From Candidatus Norongarragalina meridionalis (GTDB lineage Archaea; Micrarchaeota; Micrarchaeia; Norongarragalinales; Norongarragalinaceae), in NCBI GenBank assembly GCA_902384935.1, contig CABMDO010000022.1, forward strand, positions 1 to 63,853: 63,853 bases of DNA, written 5' to 3'. Both the position numbers and the translations under genes were made by a program. Positions 52,793 to 62,700 of the stretch are shown one piece after another. Each line of letters starts with the position of its first letter. Position 1 is the first letter of the stretch. The notes below the pieces were generated by a model that made no database searches, was not told the DNA's origin, and saw only the letters and a program-made list of their open reading frames with translations.

Positions 52793-53442
52793 AATACTGC
52801 CCCTCCTGCGGAAAGCAGCTTCCCTCGCCCAATCCCAAGCACTGCCCGAGCTGCGGCACGGCAATACGCGCCGCTCCGGCAGTACGCGCAGCCGCCCCCG
52901 CCGTGCGCGCGTTCCCCGCGAGAAGCGCGGAAATGCCCAAACTTACATGGATGGGGCTCTTGAAGATCTTCGGCTTCGTGGTAATCGGCATCATCTTCCT
53001 CATGGCGGTCGGGACATACGCGGGTGCGCCGTGGCAACGCGCCGACGCCGCGGGAACGCAATACTACGCGCAGATGACGCTGTTCGAAAACGACCTTGCG
53101 GACCAGCAGTCGCTCAGCAGCCAGTACGGCGAACTGAAGTTCAGCGACGCGACGTTCGCGAGGAAATCCGCTTTCGCGGGCACATACGCGCTGAAAGCGG
53201 GGCAGGCGGAAACCACGTGGGATTACTTCTATTCCTTCCTCGTGCAGAACGAGGGAAGCCTCGCCATGTGGGGAATAAACGCGACTATAACGCGAACGCA
53301 GATAACCGATTCGAAAACAATCGTGCGGAACACCGCCGGAAGGATGGCGTCGGAGCTGGAAGCCGCCTCGGCGGGAAACGCCACGAGAACAACTTACGTT
53401 TCAGGAGCAGTCGAGGCGCTCAAAGCACTGAGCAGGAATTGA
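52789..53442 (+). CDS. Zinc-ribbon membrane protein
   Basis: 217 residues: a cytoplasmic zinc ribbon (CPSCGKQ, then CPSCGTA, residues 4-25), an Ala/Pro-rich linker, one transmembrane helix (about 62-80), and an extracytoplasmic helical domain resembling that of the preceding gene product. The zinc ribbon could bind nucleic acid or protein, coupling the cell interior to the surface. It overlaps the upstream gene by four bases and precedes the Cys-rich secreted protein by nine bases. Confidence 0.65.
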   Translation: MKYCPSCGKQLPSPNPKHCPSCGTAIRAAPAVRAAAPAVRAFPARSAEMPKLTWMGLLKIFGFVVIGIIFLMAVGTYAGAPWQRADAAGTQYYAQMTLFENDLADQQSLSSQYGELKFSDATFARKSAFAGTYALKAGQAETTWDYFYSFLVQNEGSLAMWGINATITRTQITDSKTIVRNTAGRMASELEAASAGNATRTTYVSGAVEALKALSRN

Positions 53443-53451
53443 GGTAATGGA

Positions 53452-55263
53452 ATGCACTTGACGGTGAAAAAATCCGCTGCGCTGGCGTTGTTAGCGGCGA
53501 CTCTGCTCGTCGCGCCCGCCGCGGTAAACGCCCAGGATGAACAGCAGCAGTACATACAGTTCGTGTTCCAGTTCTATTTCCTTTACGGGATGAGCGTCGG
53601 CGAGTGCAATGCGAACTGCATCGGGCCGTGCCTGTCCTCTTGCTACGCCGTCTCGGCTTCGTTGGGCGTCGGAGAGTCGAACTGCGGTTCCGTCTGCCCG
53701 AATAACTGCGCGAGCCACTGCGCGGCGGCGTTTTCCAACGCTTACCAGACCGACGACGGGCTTCCCGAAGTGGCGACGCCTGAGCCTGATTGCAGCCAGC
53801 TGCAGGGAGTAACGCCCATATACGGCGTGAGAGGCGTTTCCCCGATGCCGTATTCCGCCTGTCCCGGCGACGAACGCACCATGGAAGTGGAGCCGTCCTG
53901 GCCCACGTTCCCGGACGCGGCGCCTTCAACCGAAGGGGACGGGACAACGGACGCAGGCGGGCAATACGTGGAAGGTCCGGGCGTAACAATCGAACCCGAG
54001 GTATGCCCAGGCGCTGCTCCCGACGGGCACCCGATGCGCTGGGACCCGATTTGGGGATGCTATGACATTTACTGGAAGGAGGACTACTGCTTCCCTGCAA
54101 CGGGATGCAACACCGGCGGCGCGCCGTGCACGGGAAAGCAGGGCTGCATGTGGAACGGACTTTCCTGCGTGCCGTGCAACGCGCCCACGTGCGTATATAA
54201 CTGCCCGGAAAGGCCCAGAGCCGGTGGCGGCGGAGCCGCGCCTCCTGTCGTGAACGAGGAAGCGGTGCAAAAGGAAATGCCGACTCCGAAGCCCGACGAG
54301 GGAAAGGTCGGGGGCTCGGGAGTGGCGCCTACTCCGACGCCAAGCGCCCATGCCACCGCAACGCCGACTTCTGTTCCTACTCCCGTGCCTACGCCCGCGC
54401 CAATCCAGTGCGGCGCTTACACGAGTTGCAAATCGTGCGCAAAGGCGCCCCGCGATTCCAAGGGCGAAACCCAGTGCGGATGGAGCGCGTTCCTTGACGC
54501 GTGCATTGACGGCGAAACCTGGGGTGCAGTCAACAAGACAGGATTGAAGGTCGGGTGGTTCGACACCGAGAAGGACTGCAATTTCACAATTCCCGCGGCA
54601 TACTGCTTCCAATTCACCGACTGTTTCTCATGCGCGGGCGATGGCGGCGTCCAACGCAGATGCCAGTGGAGCGGCGGACAGTGCGCGCCCTACGACCCGT
54701 CCGGCGACTTCAAAACCGCGAACAACCCGAAGGGCAAGGACATCCTGGTTCCCGCGATGTGCTCGGAGCACGACTGCTCGTCGTATTCCGAATGCGGAAC
54801 GTGCGAGAAAAACGCCGCGTGCCTGTGGTCGAGGGAGAACAATGAGTGCATCAACTTCGGCGGAAACGGCAACACCAGCTTGTATTACTTCTTCCCGGGC
54901 AACTGCCCCGCGAGCGGCGAAGCAACCCCATCGCCCATTGCCAGACCCTGCCCCGACGGATGCAAGTGCGACTCGCTTTCAAGGGTGCTCACGTGCGGCA
55001 CCGCCGCGGTTAATCCCGCGGGAATCGTGAAAACCGACAGGGCGGTTGCGAACGCCGGCGCGGGAAGCCCGATAAGGCGCGTCCTCAACATATCGTTCAG
55101 TGAGCAGGCGGGAGCAAATGCCACGTACGTGGTTCGCGGCTCGCGCGACGGCGTGATTCTCTTCTTCATTCCCGCCACGGTGGACATAACGACTACGCTG
55201 GACGCGAAAACAGGCGCGATTCAAAGCGTGGAACAGCCGTGGTGGAGCTTCCTCGTAGGCTGA
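53452..55263 (+). CDS. Secreted Cys-rich protein with PSI-like modules
   Basis: 603 residues with a signal peptide (about 1-27). A first Cys-rich region (NANCIGPCLSSCYAV..., SNCGSVCPNNCASHC) is followed by a Pro/Thr linker (near 54325-54405 in the DNA). Three similar modules then follow: CGAYTSCKSC...CGWS...C (from about 54408), CFQFTDCFSC...CQWS...C (from about 54604), and CSSYSECGTC...CLWS...C (from about 54775). The C.....C..C...CxWs...C order strongly resembles plexin-semaphorin-integrin (PSI) domains. A final Cys cluster (CPDGCKCD) and a beta-rich region (ANATYVVRG) close the protein. It is the last gene of a three-gene operon. Confidence 0.7.
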   Translation: MHLTVKKSAALALLAATLLVAPAAVNAQDEQQQYIQFVFQFYFLYGMSVGECNANCIGPCLSSCYAVSASLGVGESNCGSVCPNNCASHCAAAFSNAYQTDDGLPEVATPEPDCSQLQGVTPIYGVRGVSPMPYSACPGDERTMEVEPSWPTFPDAAPSTEGDGTTDAGGQYVEGPGVTIEPEVCPGAAPDGHPMRWDPIWGCYDIYWKEDYCFPATGCNTGGAPCTGKQGCMWNGLSCVPCNAPTCVYNCPERPRAGGGGAAPPVVNEEAVQKEMPTPKPDEGKVGGSGVAPTPTPSAHATATPTSVPTPVPTPAPIQCGAYTSCKSCAKAPRDSKGETQCGWSAFLDACIDGETWGAVNKTGLKVGWFDTEKDCNFTIPAAYCFQFTDCFSCAGDGGVQRRCQWSGGQCAPYDPSGDFKTANNPKGKDILVPAMCSEHDCSSYSECGTCEKNAACLWSRENNECINFGGNGNTSLYYFFPGNCPASGEATPSPIARPCPDGCKCDSLSRVLTCGTAAVNPAGIVKTDRAVANAGAGSPIRRVLNISFSEQAGANATYVVRGSRDGVILFFIPATVDITTTLDAKTGAIQSVEQPWWSFLVG

Positions 55264-55312
55264 ACCGCATCACCAACAGATTTAAAACTGCCCTATGCTG
55301 AATAACTAACGC

Positions 55313-55386
55313 GTCGCAGTAGCTCAGCTTGGGAGAGCGATCGGCTGAAGACCGATATGTCGGGTGTTCAAATCACCCCTGCGACA
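55313..55386 (+). tRNA. tRNA-Phe (anticodon GAA)
   Basis: Acceptor strands GTCGCAG and CTGCGAC pair fully. The anticodon stem ATCGG/CCGAT frames CTGAAGA, giving anticodon GAA. D arm AGCTCAGCTTGGGAGAGC and T arm with GTTCAAAT are standard. CCA is not encoded. A TATA-like ATTTAAAAC lies about 30 bases upstream. Confidence 0.95.
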
Positions 55387-55480
55387 CTTGCCATTTCGGC
55401 ACATTTGAGAATACTTCCACGAAAAGTGGAGAGGGCATGTTGCGAACACGAGCAACCCCGCGTGTCGACAAATCGTTAGC

Positions 55481-55489
55481 TATAAAAAG
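55481..55489 (+). promoter_or_regulatory. Orphan TATA box reading into the AAA+ gene end
   Basis: GC-TATAAAAAG is a near-consensus TATA on the plus strand with no plus-strand gene downstream. A transcript from it would start near 55508-55511 and run antisense into the 3' end of the ATPase gene. Confidence 0.4.
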
Positions 55490-55546
55490 CGGAAAGCATC
55501 ATGTTTCCAAGTGAGGGGTCAGGCCGACATGATGGTGCCGTTGTTT

Positions 55547-56848
55547 CTACGGGGCAATTAGCCCTTTCGAATCCTGGCCCTCTCCCGCACCTTTAGGAAT
55601 GATGCTTCCGCTATCCGTGTTCTTTTTAATGCGATAATAGTAGGTACGCACCTTCTTTTCTCTCTCAACTAACCCCGAATCTATTAACGCCTGTAAATGC
55701 AAATAAGTTGTAACGGTAGTGACGCCTAGTTTTTCGTGTAATGCGTCCACCGTTATTTCTCCATTTTCGCTGTTGTTGATGATTTGAAGTATTTCATTCT
55801 GCTTACGAGTCACATGAAAATACTGTGGAATTGTAACAGTTTTCGCGTTAGCCAAAACTGCAATCTCCTTCGTCACTATTGCCTGTTTCTGTTCCTTTGC
55901 CTTCAATGCCGCTTCTTTGAGTTTTAAAATAAATGACAGGGGATTTCCCCTAGCAACAGTCGCTACGTATTCAATCGCACCTTCAACAAACGGTTTAAAG
56001 TCGTCAGGCGAAGGAGCGTCGTCAAGATTACGGCCGCGGACGAGCAGCAACCGGCGGCGTATTAATTCCTTGCAGTCCGAAACACTTAGCGATCCTATCT
56101 GCAATGCAGCAGAGTATTTTAGTATCTCATCCTTTTGGTCGGACAGCACCTTTACTGTTTCAGGGTAAAGAGCAAAGACGCCAATTCCCCCGAGTTGTTT
56201 TACAATAGTTTCCTCAATTTTAGCGAAAAGCTGCCGATCCTCGGATACGAAATAAGCGTCGTCAAAAAGGAAAACAATTTCCTTCTTCGTGAGCCGCTCT
56301 TGTAATGCCTTCATAACATTCTCTTTGCATACGCCTGATTTTTTTGCAAACTCCTCGACTTCTTCAACTGTTTTAAAATTACCCCGGACTATTTTATCAG
56401 CCAGGCTTCCACATAATTCGAGATGCTTTTTATACTTCTTTGAATCTTCACGACTAGCCTCTAACTGCCCCTTTAAAACCGCGCAAAGGCGCAATATCGT
56501 GCCCAAATAAATAGCGCTAAATCCCTTCTCGTAATCTTCTACGTTGAAATAGATAGGAGTAAACGTATACTCCCCCGTAACGGCCTGAGTCGAATAGATC
56601 AGGCTCAGAAACGAGGTTTTCCCGCTTCCGCTCGGCCCGATAATGAAAATGCGATTATACGCGTGTTTCAGCGCATCCGCCAGCATATTGGCGAGAAGCT
56701 TCAATTCCTCCACCTGTCCGACGAACAGTTCTGGGTGCGCTAACACAGGATCCTCTGAAAAAACAGTTCGCCAATCGTTTATCTGCGGTCCGCTCTCCGC
56801 TAGGCGCTCCCTGACCGTTTGGAAGAACAACTCCGCGCTTTTAGTCAT
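55547..56848 (-). CDS. AAA/STAND-type ATPase with C-terminal winged helix, AT-rich gene
   Basis: 433 residues. Walker A GPSGSGKTS (71-79), Walker B IVFLFDDAYF (near 190-200), and sensor-like RRRLLLVRGRN features suggest an Orc1/Cdc6- or STAND-like ATPase. The C-terminal winged helix (about 340-410; ITVDALHEKLGVTTVTTYLHLQALIDSGLVE) is a DNA-binding domain. The DNA is conspicuously AT-rich (22 of 60 bases G/C in 55741-55800) against a GC-rich background, and the gene sits beside tRNA-Phe, a frequent integration site. It could be a regulator from a mobile element. Confidence 0.7.
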   Translation of the reverse strand: MTKSAELFFQTVRERLAESGPQINDWRTVFSEDPVLAHPELFVGQVEELKLLANMLADALKHAYNRIFIIGPSGSGKTSFLSLIYSTQAVTGEYTFTPIYFNVEDYEKGFSAIYLGTILRLCAVLKGQLEASREDSKKYKKHLELCGSLADKIVRGNFKTVEEVEEFAKKSGVCKENVMKALQERLTKKEIVFLFDDAYFVSEDRQLFAKIEETIVKQLGGIGVFALYPETVKVLSDQKDEILKYSAALQIGSLSVSDCKELIRRRLLLVRGRNLDDAPSPDDFKPFVEGAIEYVATVARGNPLSFILKLKEAALKAKEQKQAIVTKEIAVLANAKTVTIPQYFHVTRKQNEILQIINNSENGEITVDALHEKLGVTTVTTYLHLQALIDSGLVEREKKVRTYYYRIKKNTDSGSIIPKGAGEGQDSKGLIAP

Positions 56849-56874
56849 GTTCTATATTTGGAGCCTACCTATTT

Positions 56875-56897
56875 AAAAGCCTATTGTTTAGGCTTTT
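56875..56897. promoter_or_regulatory. 9-bp inverted repeat at the AAA+ ATPase promoter
   Basis: AAAAGCCTA-TTGTT-TAGGCTTTT: a perfect 9-bp inverted repeat. The ATPase's TATA-like CTTTTAAAT lies in one arm, so this may be its operator; on the plus strand the TTTTTT tail could alternatively act as a terminator. Confidence 0.5.
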
Positions 56898-57114
56898 TTC
56901 GTAGGCAGACATGGCGGGGAGTTAATCTAACCGCGATGACGCCACCAACCGAAGGCGATACACGGCGACAACGGAAACTAGCGCTTCTTATGTCGTGTTT
57001 TGCAATTTCGGGCGTGTAACCCCCGCGGCATTCTTTTTTCATGCCTATTTTCAGGAGGAACCGCGCCGTAATCGGCGAACGAAAACGTTTAAACCCGCTC
57101 AGCATAGCTTTTGC

Positions 57115-57561
57115 ATGCGCTTCCGGCTCGCATCCCTTGTTCTTCTCGGCATAGCCGCGCTCGCCAGCGCCGCGATGAACGTTTCTCCGGACACGCGCTA
57201 CACGAACCCGTGCTGGAAGTACGACGTCTGCTCGCCGCAGTGCCTGTGCTTCATCGGCTCGCAGTACTGCGCCTCTCCTGATCACAGCGCGCCGTGCTGG
57301 AAGGGCGACGCGTTGCGCTGTGCGTGCATGGCGGCTCGCTGGTCCAAGGACGCGTACAATTTCACGCTGACCCGCTCCGAAATAGTCAAAATCGAAACGC
57401 GCACCTGGAACGGGAAGCTCTTCACCTTCCCGCTTAGGCGCATGTGCCTGCCGAAGGGGACGAAAGCGCACCCCTACGGAACCAACGAGGTTTACAACCT
57501 CGGCTACAGCTATCCCGCGAACTACCGCAACAGCACGCGGTACAAGCCGTGCAAGCAGTAG
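57115..57561 (+). CDS. Small secreted protein of unknown function
   Basis: 148 residues with a signal peptide (about 1-20). The mature part is rich in Cys/Trp/Tyr (NPCWKYDVCSPQCLCFIGSQYC, APCWKGDALRCAC), with even-numbered cysteines in the N-terminal half suggesting a disulfide-linked module, then a beta-rich second half. A TATA box (GTTTAAAC, about 25 bases upstream) supports ATG 57115 over an earlier in-frame start. I do not recognise a domain. Confidence 0.65.
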   Translation: MRFRLASLVLLGIAALASAAMNVSPDTRYTNPCWKYDVCSPQCLCFIGSQYCASPDHSAPCWKGDALRCACMAARWSKDAYNFTLTRSEIVKIETRTWNGKLFTFPLRRMCLPKGTKAHPYGTNEVYNLGYSYPANYRNSTRYKPCKQ

Positions 57562-57694
57562 TGGGCGACTGCTACGGGAGTAATGGGCGGCGCGAGGCAT
57601 AACGAGGGAGCTGCGCTCCGGAAGTAATGGACTGCGGCGGGATTAGGCGTCCGTTTCCCTTCCTCGCCACGCATCATCCTTACGGTAGGACTGA

Positions 57695-57734
57695 AAAAAG
57701 AAAAAATTAGGGAAGGACTCTGCTCTCAGAGTCC
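57695..57734 (-). terminator. Hairpin terminator of the S-layer-like gene
   Basis: GGACTCTG-CTCT-CAGAGTCC (57715-57734) forms a perfect 8-bp stem that overlaps the stop codon (57726-57728). On the minus strand it is followed by T-runs through about 57695. Confidence 0.6.
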
Positions 57735-59606
57735 CTTCTTGGGCTTTGCGAAGAAGTAATACCCCGCTCCTGCGAGCACCAGTATTACCACCGCGTAGAG
57801 CAGCCAGTTCGTTCCGCCGGTTGCAGCCGCAGTCGGCGCAACGTAGCTCGGCGTTATCGTCGCAGTCGGCATCGCGGTAGTCGCGAGGCGTGCGGCTTCG
57901 CGCGCGTGCTGCACCGCGGAGTCGTAGTCGCCCTCGTCCATGAACTGCGTCGCCAAGGTCAGCTCCTGCTGAGCAGCGGCGATGTCCGCTCCTGCAGCGG
58001 GCGAGCTTATCGCGCCCTGCGCCGAGGCAATCTCGCTCTCCGCGTCGGAGGACGTCATGCCGCTAACAGGCGGCAACGGCGTTGCAGTCGGCGTCTCGCT
58101 TGCTGCGGGCGTCGCGGTAGGTATCTCGAGCGTTGTCGGCGCGGGCGTGGACTGCGCAACCGTGGGCACAGGCGTCGGCGCGGGCGTGCTGGTCGGCAAT
58201 ACCGTTCCGCCGCCACCCGTGCTTGCCGAAGTCAGCCAGAACTGACGGATTCCCGTGTAGTTCCAGTTGCCGAGCGAGTCGTTGACGTAAACCACCCAGC
58301 CTACGGTGTTGCCGAGGGTTCCGGAAATCTGCTTGGTGACGTTGCTGTAATTCGCGAAGACGACGTCCGCGGCTGCGTCGTAAAGCGGCACCCACGAGTC
58401 GTTTGCCCATGCTCCGGAAGTGCCGTTCGTGCTGAAGATGTAGCCGCTCAGGTTGCGGGCGTCGGTGAAGTACGCGCTGAATGCCACCCATTCCGATGTT
58501 TTTCCGGACGAGTTGGTTCCGATGGTGTCGTTCGTGTAGTTCACGGCACTGTCGAGCCCGAGCATTATGCTGTCGTTATAGCCAATGTTGCCCGCTACGT
58601 CCTTGCAGGTAATGTTGAGGTCCCAGTAGGCGCTGTAGGCCGAATCCGTGCTCAAAATGAACGTCTGGTTGGTGATTGCTTCAAAGACGGACGGATTCGT
58701 CACGTTCCACGTCGTGTTGAGGTAAAGCGAGCAATTCAGACGGCTGGTCGCATTGTAGGACGCGACTATCGTGTGGTTGACTGAGAAGTTGACGAGCGTA
58801 TGCGTATCCGACACCCAACTCTTGTTGCCGTTGGGCGTGGTAACTTTCACGAGAGGGTTGTAGTAGATTCCGCCGTAGTACATGGTGTCGTTCGTGCTGT
58901 TCGTGGCAACGCTCGAAGTTGCCGCCCGCGTCTGGCAGGAAACGTTCAGCCGCGAGGTGCTGTTCTCAGGTATCTGCAGATACTCTATCCTGGTAGTGCC
59001 GTTTGCCGTAAGACTCGAATTAGTGTGGTTGGTCGTGGCGTTCAGGGCAACCGAACAGTTGACGGTACTGCCCGTGCCCAATCCCGTGACGAGTATCGCG
59101 AACGTCATGTTTCCGATTTCAGCGCCGTAGGTAGTTGTCTTGTTCGCAATCGTGTTGTTAGCCGGCGACGTGATGGTGATTACCGGCTTCGAGGTGTCGA
59201 TGTTCACGGTATAGTTGGTGTAAGGGCCTGCCGAAGCGCTTCCGTTGCCCGAATAGTTCATATAAGTGCCGTTAAGCGATGTGCAGTTGATGTTCCAAAT
59301 AATGGTTCCATTCGTCGGAACCGTATATGCGATGCCTGCAATCGAACCATTGCCTACCGCGGATGCATTGGACGCTGACTGCGCCCAGGTACCGGAAGCG
59401 TTGGTATAAAGTGTACAGTTTGCCAGCGTGCCGGCGGCGTTGTATATCACCGTATACGTGAAGTTCAAGGCTGTTGCCGTGGCGTTCCAGTTATTGGTGA
59501 CTGGACCTGCCAACGAAACATTGATGTCATATGTCGGAACAGCTGCCGATGCCAGCCCTGCCATCATTGCAAAAATCAGACCGAACGCTAGATACCCAAG
59601 CTTCAT
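57726..59606 (-). CDS. S-layer/adhesin-like surface protein
   Basis: 626 residues: signal peptide (about 1-21), a Ser/Thr/Asn-rich beta-sandwich region (about 25-460) with repeated NITCxxx...-type Cys-containing Ig-like domains and many Asn-x-Ser/Thr sites, a Pro/Thr linker (TPAPTPVPTVAQSTPAPTTL), a short helical Ala/Glu-rich segment (about 545-580), and a C-terminal transmembrane helix with a basic tail (LLYAVVILVLAGAGYYFFAKPKKGL). This is the layout of archaeal S-layer and adhesin proteins. A very strong GGAGGT precedes ATG 59606, in keeping with high expression. Confidence 0.8.
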   Translation of the reverse strand: MKLGYLAFGLIFAMMAGLASAAVPTYDINVSLAGPVTNNWNATATALNFTYTVIYNAAGTLANCTLYTNASGTWAQSASNASAVGNGSIAGIAYTVPTNGTIIWNINCTSLNGTYMNYSGNGSASAGPYTNYTVNIDTSKPVITITSPANNTIANKTTTYGAEIGNMTFAILVTGLGTGSTVNCSVALNATTNHTNSSLTANGTTRIEYLQIPENSTSRLNVSCQTRAATSSVATNSTNDTMYYGGIYYNPLVKVTTPNGNKSWVSDTHTLVNFSVNHTIVASYNATSRLNCSLYLNTTWNVTNPSVFEAITNQTFILSTDSAYSAYWDLNITCKDVAGNIGYNDSIMLGLDSAVNYTNDTIGTNSSGKTSEWVAFSAYFTDARNLSGYIFSTNGTSGAWANDSWVPLYDAAADVVFANYSNVTKQISGTLGNTVGWVVYVNDSLGNWNYTGIRQFWLTSASTGGGGTVLPTSTPAPTPVPTVAQSTPAPTTLEIPTATPAASETPTATPLPPVSGMTSSDAESEIASAQGAISSPAAGADIAAAQQELTLATQFMDEGDYDSAVQHAREAARLATTAMPTATITPSYVAPTAAATGGTNWLLYAVVILVLAGAGYYFFAKPKKGL

Positions 59607-59676
59607 CCAACCTACCTCCTACCTTCACTGACTAACATTAAAAGGGGTAACGGAACGGGCTTTTTAAAGCTAGCGG
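59607..59676 (-). promoter_or_regulatory. Promoter and leader of the S-layer-like gene
   Basis: TTTAAAAAG (near 59667-59676, minus strand) predicts a start near 59645, leaving a leader of about 38 bases that ends in GGTAGGAGGTAGG before the ATG, one of the strongest ribosome binding sites seen in the window. Confidence 0.55.
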
Positions 59677-59749
59677 TTGGATATCCGCGCATATGGCGGC
59701 ATATCGTTATCCGTGGAAGCGCGCGTCGGCGGACGATGTGGCACGCTTC

Positions 59750-62700
59750 TCAGGATACCTTCGCCGCCGAGAACCACGTGTATTCGATTCCCGAAGTGCA
59801 CGTCTTGCGCGTCGTCAGCGACGTCACCGCAATCTGGACGTACGCCTCCAGATAATCGCCCGCGGCAAGCCGCACATCCTGGCATATCGGGATGCTGGAC
59901 TGGTCGTACTGTATGGACTGCGTGAAAACCGCGCCGTTCTTGTACAACCATACGTACTCCGAACGCACGGTTCCGCCGTCGCAGTAGAGTTGCATACAAA
60001 CGTGGTAGACGCCTGCGGTGCCTGCCATGAAGCGGGAGTCGCCAAACTCCGATTGCGCGTCGTAAATCTCAGTGTCGAACATCAGTTTCTGCGGGACTCC
60101 GCCGCGGAGTGTTAGCGCCGACGAGTTGTAGGCGCGGAAGCCGCTTTGGTTCGGGGCGGAGAAATTGCCTCCAACCGAGAGATCCGACACTGCCGAGAGC
60201 TTGCCGTGGACGATGACGTTCGCGTAGAACGTCGCGCCGTCGTGGAAGCCCTTGTTCCCGTAAATTTCCTCGTCGCCGTATATGTGGACTGCGGTGTCGT
60301 TCACGTTCTGGATTTCAGCCTCTTGGAGTGACGCGTTGTTTTGCAGATTGACGATGAGTCCGCTCAGGGCGGAGACGTTCAGCCAGAGCGATGTGTCGGA
60401 CTGGTTCAGCAGGTAAATCGCGTTGTTCGCCTCCTGAATAGCCGTCCAGTTGCCCGCCAGCGCAAGGAGTGTGCCTTGGATTTCGCTTTCCTGTAACGAG
60501 GCATTATTCTGCAGTCCCGCAACCAAGCCGCTCAAATCGGAAACGTTCATCCAGAGCGAGCCATTGGACTGTTCCAGCAGGTAAACGGAGTCGTTGACAG
60601 CCTGCAGGGCGGTCCAGTTGCCCGCGAGCGCCGAGAGCGCGCTCTGGATTTCGTTTTCCTGGAGCGACGCGTTGTTCTGCAACTCGGCGGCCAGTCCGTT
60701 AAGGGCGGACATGTTCAGCCAAAGCGAGTTATCGGACTGTTGAAGGATGTAAACCGACTCGTTCAGTTCCTGCAGCGCAGTCGCGTTTCCCGCCAGCGCC
60801 AGAAGCGCATCCTGGATTTCGTTCTCCTGAAGAGTCGCGTTGTTGAAAAGTGCGGCGTTATCCGCTTGCAGCGCGCTAATCTGCGTCCACGCCTCCGACA
60901 GGTTGGCGAAGAGCATCGCGTCCGACTGGTTCAGCGCGTAGATGCTGCTGTTCACGTCCGCGAAGCCCGCCTGCACGTATTGGTCGAGGACCCCGACGGT
61001 GGTGTTGAGAACGGAAATCGCGTTCGTGTTCTCCCCGACAAGGCCGAGTATGACCGTATCGTTCTCCGTCAGGTTGCCGAGGTAGGCGAAAACTATGGAA
61101 TAGTTCCCGTTCCAGTGCGGGTCCGCTTCGGTGAACGAGGGAGCGGCGCAGTATACCTGCCCCGTCGTCAAACTGTACACGAACTCGCCGTCCGAGCAGT
61201 TGCCGACGTGCCCGCGCGTGCTCTCCAGCGCGGTTACGCGCGATTCATTGTCCGCCCAGCGCGGGTCGGTCTCCGTGAATGACGGTTCGGCGCAATACAC
61301 CTGGCCGGTTGTCAGGCTTTGCACGAATTCTCCGGCTGAGCAGTTGCCGGCGTGTCCGCGCGTGTTCTCGAGCGCGGTGACGCGCGATTCGTTTGCAGTC
61401 CAGTGCGGATCCGTCTCGTCAATAGTGCCGTTGCCCGCCTGGTTCCAGTCGTTGATGCACACGCCGCCGAGGCACGACCCGTCCGTAACGTTCAGGTTAG
61501 CGATTGATGCGTCCTGGGCGGTCAGGCTGGCGAGGGATGCGAGTGGCGACACGAGCATGCCGACGAAGGAGTACGCGGACGTCAGGTTCGTTATGGAGGC
61601 GAACGGCGCGGAGATGCCGTTGGTGGCGACCAGATTTCCGACATAAGCCGCCTGCCAATAGAGCGAAGGCGAGCCGAGCGAGTATGAAAGGGCTGCGGGA
61701 ATCAAATCCGAGGATAGCGCGGTTGTGAGCACTGCGTTGAACAGGTCTGGATTGCCCTGCGTCAGGACGTAGTAAGCGTCGAGCGGCGCGTAAACCGTTG
61801 GCGACGGAGACGGCGACGGGCTGGGCGAGGGACTCGGCGAGGGCGACGGAGTCGGCTCCGCCTGAGACTCCTGCGAACCGAACGTCGTTTCAAGCGGCGC
61901 TACCATGCTCGCGTTGTTGAATACAAGGTAGTCCCAAGCACCGTTGCCCGTGCCTGCCGAGTTCGCACCGCCGAACATGACCATGTTAATGGCTATCGGC
62001 GTCGTGCAAGTGCTGCTCGTCGCGTAAACGCCGTCTACGTATGCGCGGGATGTCGTCCCGTCCCATGTCACACGATAGACGTGATACCTATCCGGATTGG
62101 GAACATCAACATAGTTGCAAGCATCGTAAGCTGCGCCGAGAATTCCCACACCCGTCTGGTTTATCACCAAACCCGACGTCTTTGTGGCATTGGAAACGTA
62201 GGTTACTGGATCTAGACCGCTATAGCTCCCGCCCTTGTAGCGGATTTCATAGGTGAAGGTGGTGGTTCCTGCGCCATACCTCCTCCATTCGAAAGCGCTG
62301 CCGCCTTGGGTGCCGAAATCGTCGAAATAGAGGTTGCTGTTCCCGTTTTCATTCAGGAGATACGCGGTAGCGCCAACTATGGGCGCGCCATAATAGAGAG
62401 TCCAGTTGTATGCCGCTTCTTCGTACTCGGGCATGACCCGACCGTTGTATTGCACGGTCCAGCCGCGCAACTGACCATAGGCGGGATCTGTTGCCGAAGG
62501 ATTGTCGTAGTACGCCCAGTAGTTGGTGGTGTTGCTTGCCACGTATGTGGAGTTGGCGGACGACGACATGTTCACGAGGAACTGCACCATGCACCACTGC
62601 GTTCCTTCTGAGGCAGTCTGCCCCGAATTGTCGATGATATTGAACGGTATCTCCGTTTCCGAGGAGTATCCCGCGGTAATGCGGAGTTCCTTGGAGCAGT

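Noticed and set aside
55438-55515. Small ORFs after tRNA-Phe
   Set aside because: No ribosome binding site and no recognisable sequence; the near TATA box is too close to the second ATG to support a leaderless start.
60329-60832. CRISPR-like array
   Set aside because: The 168-bp repeats lie inside a coding frame and differ from each other; there are no spacers.
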